Source: Candidatus Nitrosopelagicus sp. (GTDB taxonomy: Archaea > Thermoproteota > Nitrososphaeria > Nitrososphaerales > Nitrosopumilaceae). From it: DNA of 36,055 nucleotides. Of this stretch, positions 30,838 to 36,055 are shown piece by piece; the first letter of the stretch is position 1, and each line of letters starts with the position of its first letter. Under the pieces are notes generated by a model that saw only the letters and a list, made by a program, of their open reading frames with translations, did no database searches and had not been told where the DNA came from. The DNA lies in the NCBI GenBank assembly GCA_028345965.1, contig JAOMEP010000011.1:1-36055 (forward strand), given 5' to 3'. The position numbers and the translations under genes were made by a program.

Positions 30838-32385
30838 ATGCATTCTGATAAACTAAATGAATATCTGAATAACAAAAAAACCTCACTTCAAGGTGGCGGT
30901 CAGGATAGAATTAAGGCTCAACATGAAAAGGGAAAACTGACTGCTAGAGAACGTATTGATCTACTCTGTGATGATGGAACTTTCGTTGAACTTGATGCAA
31001 TGACTACACATCACTATTTTGATTACGATATGCAGAAAAAGAAATTTTTCACTGATGGTGTAGTTGGTGGTTATGGAAAAATCAATGGTCGTCAAGTCTA
31101 TGTTTTTGCATATGATTTCACTGTTTTAGGTGGAACCTTAAGTCAGATGGGAGCTAAAAAAATTACTAAATTAATGGATCATGCAACTAGAAATGGTTGT
31201 CCAATAGTTGGAATTGCTGATTCTGGTGGTGCAAGAATTCAAGAGGGAATCTTAAGCCTCGATGGTTTTGCAGATATTTTCTATCATAATCAATTAGCAT
31301 CTGGTGTAGTTCCACAAATTACTGCAAGTATTGGTCCTTCTGCTGGTGGCGCTGTTTATTCTCCTGCAATGACTGATTTTGTTATAATGGTTGAAAAAGC
31401 TGGAACTATGTTTGTAACTGGTCCTGATGTTGTAAAAACAGTTCTTGGAGAAGAAATATCCTTTGATGAATTAGGTGGTGCAATGACTCATGGAACAAAG
31501 AGTGGTGTTGCTCACTTTGTAGCTAAAAATGAATACGAATGTATGGATTACATCAAAACATTACTTTCTTACATTCCACAAAATAATGCTGAAGCTCCAC
31601 CTTCTGTTACAACATCTGATGATCCTAACAGACTAGATAATAATTTAATAAACATTCTACCTGATGATGCTTTACAACCTTATGATATGAAAGAAATTAT
31701 TCATTCAATTTTAGATGATAACAAATTCTTTGAAATCCATGAACTATTTGCACAAAATGTTATTGTTGGTTTTGGTAGAATGAATGGTAAAACCGTTGGG
31801 ATTGTAGCAAATCAACCAATGTTTTTGGCAGGTGCATTAGATATTGATTCATCAAACAAAGCATCACGTTTCATTCGTTTCTGTGATTGTTATGGTATTC
31901 CACTAATTACTTTAGTTGATACTCCTGGTTACATGCCAGGTTCAAATCAAGAGCATAATGGAATAATTCGTCATGGAAGTAAATTACTATACTCTTACTG
32001 TGAAGCTACTGTTCCAAAAATTACAGTTGTCATTGGAAAAGCATATGGTGGTGCATACATTGCAATGTCTAGTAAAAATCTAGGAACTGATGTGAATTAT
32101 GCATGGCCAACTGCACAAATTGCTGTACTTGGATCTGAGGGTGCTGTAAAAATTATGAATAGAAAAGAATTAGCAAGTTCCGATAATCCTGATGAATTAA
32201 AAAAGAAATTAGTCGATGAATTTACCGAAAAATTTGCAAATCCTTACGTTGCAGCATCAAATGGAACAGTAGATACCGTTATTGACCCGGCAGAGACTCG
32301 ACCAATGCTTATCAAAGCACTAGAAATGCTCAGCAATAAACGTGAAAAACAACTTCCTAGAAAACATGGAAATATCAACCTGTGA
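30838..32385 (+). CDS. pccB: Acetyl-CoA/propionyl-CoA carboxylase, carboxyltransferase subunit
   Basis: 515-residue carboxyltransferase (PccB-type) that moves carboxyl from biotin to acetyl- or propionyl-CoA, the two carboxylations of the 3-hydroxypropionate/4-hydroxybutyrate cycle of ammonia-oxidizing thaumarchaea. Two crotonase-fold domains: KLTARERIDLL with SGGARIQEGI and GPSAGGAVYSPA in the first, and LVDTPGYMPG with GKAYGGAYIAM in the second. Acetyl-CoA versus propionyl-CoA preference cannot be read here; thaumarchaeal enzymes are reported to take both. First gene of a three-gene operon with 6 bases to the biotin carboxylase ATG. Confidence 0.95.
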   Translation: MHSDKLNEYLNNKKTSLQGGGQDRIKAQHEKGKLTARERIDLLCDDGTFVELDAMTTHHYFDYDMQKKKFFTDGVVGGYGKINGRQVYVFAYDFTVLGGTLSQMGAKKITKLMDHATRNGCPIVGIADSGGARIQEGILSLDGFADIFYHNQLASGVVPQITASIGPSAGGAVYSPAMTDFVIMVEKAGTMFVTGPDVVKTVLGEEISFDELGGAMTHGTKSGVAHFVAKNEYECMDYIKTLLSYIPQNNAEAPPSVTTSDDPNRLDNNLINILPDDALQPYDMKEIIHSILDDNKFFEIHELFAQNVIVGFGRMNGKTVGIVANQPMFLAGALDIDSSNKASRFIRFCDCYGIPLITLVDTPGYMPGSNQEHNGIIRHGSKLLYSYCEATVPKITVVIGKAYGGAYIAMSSKNLGTDVNYAWPTAQIAVLGSEGAVKIMNRKELASSDNPDELKKKLVDEFTEKFANPYVAASNGTVDTVIDPAETRPMLIKALEMLSNKREKQLPRKHGNINL

Positions 32386-32391
32386 TTAGAT

Positions 32392-33885
32392 ATGATTGAA
32401 AAAGTACTGATAGCCAACAGAGGAGAAATCGCCCTTCGTGTAATGAAAACTTGTAAGGCTTTAGGAATAAAGACTGTGGCAGTCTATTCTGATGAAGATG
32501 TAAACTCCCTTCATGTAAAAACTGCTGACGAGTCATATTACATTGGTGAAGCTGCTCCTGCAAAGAGCTATCTTAATCAAGAAAAAATTCTTGACGTCAT
32601 GCTATCATCTGGTACTGATGCTGTACATCCTGGTTATGGTTTTCTTTCAGAAAATGATGATTTTGCACGATTATGTGAAAAAAATAAAATTAACTTTATC
32701 GGTCCTTCTGCTGATTCAATGAATCTTTGTGGAGATAAGATGCGTTGTAAAGCAGCAATGCTTGATGCTAATGTCCCAACTGTACCTGGAAGTCCAGGTT
32801 TAGTAAAAGATGCAGATGAAGCAGAAAAAATTGCAAATGATATTGGCTATCCTGTACTTTTGAAATCAGTTTATGGTGGTGGAGGTCGTGGAATTAGATT
32901 AGTTACTAATGATAAAGAATTACAGGAAGGTTTTGAAACTGTTACATCTGAATCTATAGCTGCTGTTGGAAAATCTGCAATTATTGTTGAAAAATTCCTA
33001 GAAAAAACACGACACATTGAATATCAAATGTGTAGAGACAAACATGGTAATACTGTGCATCTCTTTGAGAGGGAATGTTCCATTCAGAGACGAAATCAAA
33101 AATTAATTGAACAAACTCCATCTCCTGTAGTCGATGAAGCGAAAAGGGAAGAAATTGGTGAATTAGTTGTTAAAGCAGCACAAGCCGTTGATTATACTAA
33201 CTTGGGCACTGCAGAATTTCTCAGAGCAGATTCTGGAGAATTTTATTTCATTGAAATCAATGCAAGATTACAAGTAGAACACCCAATCTCTGAAATGGTA
33301 TCTGGATTAGACTTTGTTAAACTTCAACTAGATATTGCAAATGGAGAAACATTACCATTCAAACAATCTGATTTGAAAATGAATGGTTATGCAATTGAAT
33401 GTAGAATAAATGCTGAGGATACTTTCTTAGACTTTGCACCATCAACTGGTCCTGTCCCTTACGTTACAATTCCTTCAGGTCCTAGTGTTAGATGTGACAC
33501 ATATCTATACCCTGGATGTACTGTATCTCCATTTTATGATTCTTTGATGGCAAAACTGTGCACTTGGGGAAAAACATTTGACGAATCTAGATTAAGAATG
33601 CTAAACGCATTAGATGACTTTGATATTCAAGGTGTAGAAACTTCAATTCCTTTATACAAAACCATTCTAAATTCTGAAGAATATAAGACTGGAAACTTGT
33701 CAACTGACTTTTTGAAACGATTTGAAATGATTGAAAAATTAGAAAAAGATCTAATTCAAGATAGAAAAGATAAACAAATTCCTGCTATTGCTTCTGCAAT
33801 AATGCATTCTGAATTTTATAAAAGTAAAGTACAATCACAAAATTCTAGAAATCAAAACTGGAAAAATAAGATGGATAGCGTGTAA
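32392..33885 (+). CDS. accC: Biotin carboxylase subunit
   Basis: 497-residue ATP-grasp enzyme that carboxylates biotin with bicarbonate and ATP. IANRGEIALRVMKTCKALG, HPGYGFLSEN, glycine loop KSVYGGGGRGIRLV, and FIEINARLQVEHPISEMVSG with the catalytic Glu/Arg are all intact. The C-terminal part is a biotin carboxylase C-domain. It is the second gene of the operon; the carrier ATG follows after 2 bases, so the three subunits are likely made in a fixed ratio. Confidence 0.95.
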   Translation: MIEKVLIANRGEIALRVMKTCKALGIKTVAVYSDEDVNSLHVKTADESYYIGEAAPAKSYLNQEKILDVMLSSGTDAVHPGYGFLSENDDFARLCEKNKINFIGPSADSMNLCGDKMRCKAAMLDANVPTVPGSPGLVKDADEAEKIANDIGYPVLLKSVYGGGGRGIRLVTNDKELQEGFETVTSESIAAVGKSAIIVEKFLEKTRHIEYQMCRDKHGNTVHLFERECSIQRRNQKLIEQTPSPVVDEAKREEIGELVVKAAQAVDYTNLGTAEFLRADSGEFYFIEINARLQVEHPISEMVSGLDFVKLQLDIANGETLPFKQSDLKMNGYAIECRINAEDTFLDFAPSTGPVPYVTIPSGPSVRCDTYLYPGCTVSPFYDSLMAKLCTWGKTFDESRLRMLNALDDFDIQGVETSIPLYKTILNSEEYKTGNLSTDFLKRFEMIEKLEKDLIQDRKDKQIPAIASAIMHSEFYKSKVQSQNSRNQNWKNKMDSV

Positions 33886-33887
33886 AA

Positions 33888-34400
33888 ATGAAATACAAAG
33901 TTCAAGATACTGATGAAATTGTAGATGGTGAAATCTTAGAGAAATTATCACAGGATGAATACAAAATTAAGATCAAAGACAATGAATATGTTGTAAAAAT
34001 TCTTAACATGGATTCAAATGTTATGGAATTTGTTTTGAACAATGAATTTCATTCAGTTAGATATGTTGATAGTCAAACTTCTGAGATGAATTTCATTGTT
34101 GATGGTTCATCAATGTCTGTAAACATGAATTCACATCTTGATGACATTGTTTACAAAAACTCCGGCGGATCTGATTCTGGTGCAGGTCAATCTACTTTGC
34201 GCAGTCAAATACCTGGTAAAGTTGTATCAATAAATGCAGGTGAAGGTTCTGAAGTCAAGAAAGGTGACACAGTTTGTACCTTAGAATCCATGAAGATGCA
34301 AGTTGCTGTCAAAGCACAAAAAGATGGTACAGTCAAAGGTATCAAAATTAAAGAAGGTAATTCTGTAAACAAAAATGATATTATCGCTGAAATTGAATAA
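33888..34400 (+). CDS. Biotin carboxyl carrier protein
   Basis: 170 residues; the C-terminal ~70 form a biotinyl/lipoyl domain with LESMKMQVAV (biotinylated Lys136). The N-terminal ~100 residues are an extra domain found in PCC-type carriers, linking the carrier to the carboxylase. It ends the operon. The family name is secure, and the operon shows it is the carrier of this carboxylase. Confidence 0.95.
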   Translation: MKYKVQDTDEIVDGEILEKLSQDEYKIKIKDNEYVVKILNMDSNVMEFVLNNEFHSVRYVDSQTSEMNFIVDGSSMSVNMNSHLDDIVYKNSGGSDSGAGQSTLRSQIPGKVVSINAGEGSEVKKGDTVCTLESMKMQVAVKAQKDGTVKGIKIKEGNSVNKNDIIAEIE

Positions 34401-34406
34401 GTAATT

Positions 34407-34871
34407 TTATTTTAGAACATTCATAATTTCACTGTAATCTGGTTCTTTCAATGGATCTTCTGAAACCCATTTCCAAATCACTTTATGTTCTTCATCTAAA
34501 ATGAAAACTGAACGTTTTGCTGCATTGTAATCTTTAACGTGTAACAGATCTTTTAACAAAATATCATAGTCTTTGATTGTTTGACTTGTATAATCTCCTA
34601 ATACTGGAAAATTATAATTATTCTTTTCTGCAAATGCCTTATTTGCAAATGGTCCGTCATTACTAATTGCAATTACCTGTGCTCCTAGAGCTGAAATATC
34701 ATTTAATGAATCTCTGAATTTACAAAGTTCAACTTCACATACTGGAGAACTGGCTGCAACGAAAAATGAGATAACAACTTTTTTGCCTTTAAACTCATCT
34801 AGGGATCTAAATTTTAGATCTCCATCAACTAGTTCAAATTTTGGTGCTTGATCACCAACATTGACTGCCAT
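34407..34871 (-). CDS. Peroxiredoxin (AhpC/TSA family)
   Basis: 154 residues of a thioredoxin-fold peroxide reductase. The peroxidatic Cys lies in VAASSPVCEVELCKF, with PVC...ELC typical of AhpE/1-Cys-like Prx; the motif PxxxTxxC normally has a Pro seven residues before the Cys, here Val, and Thr is Ser. Remaining features (SNDGPFANKAFAEKNNYNFPVLGD) are standard. The ATG (MAVNVGD) is preferred over one four codons earlier because of the family N-terminus and because the TATA-like TTGATATAC lies about 27 bases upstream of it. Confidence 0.86.
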   Translation of the reverse strand: MAVNVGDQAPKFELVDGDLKFRSLDEFKGKKVVISFFVAASSPVCEVELCKFRDSLNDISALGAQVIAISNDGPFANKAFAEKNNYNFPVLGDYTSQTIKDYDILLKDLLHVKDYNAAKRSVFILDEEHKVIWKWVSEDPLKEPDYSEIMNVLK

Positions 34872-34951
34872 AGGAATCCTCATTTATTGTCGTATATCAA
34901 TTTAGAGGACTTGGTAAAAACCAAATTTTGATCGAAAAAATTCTCTATAGC

Positions 34952-34959
34952 TTTATATT
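34952..34959 (+). promoter_or_regulatory. TATA box of the nuo operon
   Basis: TTTATATT. At the usual 26-base distance transcription would start near 34981, which supports the TTG at 34984 as the nuoA start and not the one at 34960. Confidence 0.45.
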
Positions 34960-34983
34960 TTGACCGAAGGGAGTCGGTTTAAC

Positions 34984-35364
34984 TTGGTTGGCGAGAGTGT
35001 AGCATCATACAGTAATGTATTACTCATGTTTGGCTTTGCATGTGCCGCAATGGCACCTGCCCTTTTGGTATCTAGAATGATATCTCCTGAAAACAAGAAA
35101 CAACCAAATCCTGTAAAGACACTTCCTATGGAATGTGGCCAAGTCCCATCTGGTGCTGGTCGAACTCATTTCATGATGCAATATTATGCATATGTTCTAA
35201 TGTTCGTTATTTTTGATGTTATGGCAATTTTCCTGTATGCTTGGGGTAGCTCTCTTTTAGACCTTCCACGAACTGCAACTTTACCAATTATTGCCTTTTT
35301 AGGAATTATGTTTGCCGCAATGGCATACGCGTTATACCAATCAAAGAGGAAAGACATATGGTAA
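34984..35364 (+). CDS. nuoA: NADH-quinone oxidoreductase subunit A (NuoA/FpoA-like)
   Basis: About 126 residues and three transmembrane helices (NVLLMFGFACAAMAPALLV, YAYVLMFVIFDVMAIFLYAW, ATLPIIAFLGIMFAAMAYAL). MECGQVPSGAGRTHFMMQYY is the conserved loop (E-C-G) of complex I subunit A at the quinone channel. The start is uncertain: TTG at 34984 was preferred for distance from the TATA box and a GGGAG stretch upstream; TTG at 34960 would add eight residues but lies almost against the TATA box. First gene of the operon with nuoB and nuoC, entering the quinone/electron transport chain. Confidence 0.88.
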   Translation: MVGESVASYSNVLLMFGFACAAMAPALLVSRMISPENKKQPNPVKTLPMECGQVPSGAGRTHFMMQYYAYVLMFVIFDVMAIFLYAWGSSLLDLPRTATLPIIAFLGIMFAAMAYALYQSKRKDIW

Positions 35365-35390
35365 TTCTATATACTAGTTACAACTATCAA

Positions 35391-35397
35391 GGTGAGG
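35391..35397 (+). promoter_or_regulatory. Ribosome binding site of nuoB
   Basis: GGTGAGG, complementary to the 3' end of 16S rRNA, 7 bases before the TTG start of nuoB. It stands out as most genes in the window are leaderless or coupled and lack such a site. It decides the TTG start. Confidence 0.65.
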
Positions 35398-35404
35398 GAC
35401 TAAG

Positions 35405-35920
35405 TTGCTAAAAGAACTCGTTACACCACAAAACGCAAATGTGTTTGTTGGAAAACTTGGCGACATTTTGTACAAAGCAGTTGATCAACCATTAGGTATG
35501 GCAATCAACTGGGGAAGAATGTGGTCTTTATGGCCAGTACACATTGAAACAGCATGTTGTAGTGTTGAGTTTGGAGCAGCATCGAGTCCACGATACGACG
35601 TAGAAAGATTCGGTATCATCGAAGCTTTTGGATCATTACGACAGTGTGATCTTGTCGTAGTACAAGGAACAATCACAAGAAAAATGGCACCAAGACTTAG
35701 ATTAGTCTATGATCAAATGCCAGAACCAAAATATGTGATTGCCATGGGTGCATGTGCAATTACTGGCGGTCTGTACTTTGATTCATACAATGTGTTGCCT
35801 GGCATCGACGGAATTCTTCCAGTTGATGTTTATGTTCCTGGTTGCCCTCCTAGACCTGAAACCTTGATTCAAGGATGCATGTTGTTGCAAGAGAAAATCA
35901 AAAGGATGAAGGCTAGATAG
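35405..35920 (+). CDS. nuoB: NADH-quinone oxidoreductase subunit B (NuoB)
   Basis: 171 residues that carry the terminal Fe-S cluster N2 of complex I, which passes electrons to quinone. Cluster ligands are the tandem Cys pair in IETACCSVEF, the Cys of MGACAITGG and that of VPGCPPRPE; the family pattern is complete. The TTG start is fixed by a strong ribosome binding site. 40 bases after nuoA and 10 before nuoC. Confidence 0.95.
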   Translation: MLKELVTPQNANVFVGKLGDILYKAVDQPLGMAINWGRMWSLWPVHIETACCSVEFGAASSPRYDVERFGIIEAFGSLRQCDLVVVQGTITRKMAPRLRLVYDQMPEPKYVIAMGACAITGGLYFDSYNVLPGIDGILPVDVYVPGCPPRPETLIQGCMLLQEKIKRMKAR

Positions 35921-35930
35921 GTAAAAAATT

Positions 35931-36055
35931 ATGAGTAAGTCTGAAAAAAAAGTAACTTCAAAAGATGAAGATAAGAAAAAATCTGACGAAAAAGCTATTG
36001 GTGACGCAATTATTGCAGCAGCAAATGCAAGACGAGAAGAACTTGCAAAAGAAGC
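35931..36055 (+). CDS. Probable NuoC, N-terminal fragment (3' truncated by window)
   Basis: ATG in the frame SKSEKKVTSKDEDKKKSD, then AIGDAIIAAANARREELAKE, open to the end of the window. The call as NADH dehydrogenase subunit C rests on the position after nuoA-nuoB, since the NuoC core is not yet reached. The charged Lys/Glu/Asp N-terminal extension is longer than in bacterial NuoC and looks unstructured. Weak upstream site GGTAAAA. Confidence 0.6.
   Translation, partial: MSKSEKKVTSKDEDKKKSDEKAIGDAIIAAANARREELAKE

Noticed and set aside
1-36055. CRISPR array, insertion sequence, prophage or integrated element
   Set aside because: No regularly spaced repeats, transposase, integrase or att-like duplication next to the tRNAs was seen; the genes are core metabolism with uniform composition.

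Overview
The window is a dense, AT-rich (roughly one third G+C by eye) archaeal chromosome segment. It best fits a group I.1a ammonia-oxidizing thaumarchaeon (Nitrosopumilus/Nitrosarchaeum-like). The support is archaeal information-processing genes (Hel308, TBP, Alba, RFC large subunit), the carboxyltransferase / biotin carboxylase / biotin carrier trio used by the thaumarchaeal 3-hydroxypropionate/4-hydroxybutyrate cycle sitting next to a Nuo-type complex I operon, a split transketolase, and short leaders with a TATA-like box about 26 nt before many start codons. The taxon is inferred from gene content; no database search was possible. I see no insertion sequence, prophage, CRISPR array or integrase, and no gene-free stretch longer than 300 bases.

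Layout. 1-2388: C-terminal part of Hel308, a polyprenyl-phosphate sugar-phosphate transferase and a small membrane protein, all rightward. 2392-4285: leftward leucyl aminopeptidase and a DCC (DUF393) protein. 4409-8108: rightward non-oxidative pentose-phosphate operon: a transketolase N-half fused to ribulose-phosphate 3-epimerase, transketolase C-half and transaldolase, with overlapping start/stop codons, then a TPR protein. 8133-10786: leftward TBP, ASCH protein and a cysteine-synthase-like/rhodanese fusion. 10894-11412: ferritin. 11409-15544: leftward sugar N-acetyltransferase, Trm112-like protein, Gfo/Idh oxidoreductase and class IV aminotransferase (one operon), a nucleotidyltransferase-like protein and a ferredoxin-NADP reductase-like flavoprotein. 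15651-18001: tRNA-Ala, a HEAT protein and Alba whose start codons share a CATG, a PEP mutase/isocitrate lyase family enzyme, and a PadR regulator with its own palindromic site. 18094-21372: four-gene succinate dehydrogenase operon facing a DUF59 Fe-S assembly factor. 21750-25490: argininosuccinate lyase, tRNA-Lys, tRNA-Asp, an unknown acidic protein, a glutamyl-tRNA reductase homologue without its catalytic Cys, and a small DUF1059 gene. 25586-27223: second FNR-like reductase and an inositol monophosphatase-family enzyme. 27313-30777: zinc ribbon protein, membrane-anchored winged helix protein, unknown protein, RFC large subunit and a Cys-rich protein, the last three with overlapping or nearly overlapping ends. 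30838-34400: acyl-CoA carboxylase operon. 34407-34871: peroxiredoxin. 34984-end: nuoA, nuoB and the start of nuoC.

Together these genes are core and energy metabolism: carbon fixation (carboxylase), TCA steps and respiration (Sdh, Nuo), sugar-phosphate interconversion for ribose supply, amino acid synthesis (Cys, Arg, branched chain), iron and peroxide handling, and chromatin, transcription and replication.

I did not find one clearly novel multi-gene system. The points most worth a second look are the HemA homologue with Ser in place of the catalytic Cys, the transketolase-epimerase fusion, the short RFC large subunit coupled to two uncharacterized proteins, the nested palindromes at the PadR start, and the pair of inverted FNR paralogues about 10 kb apart.
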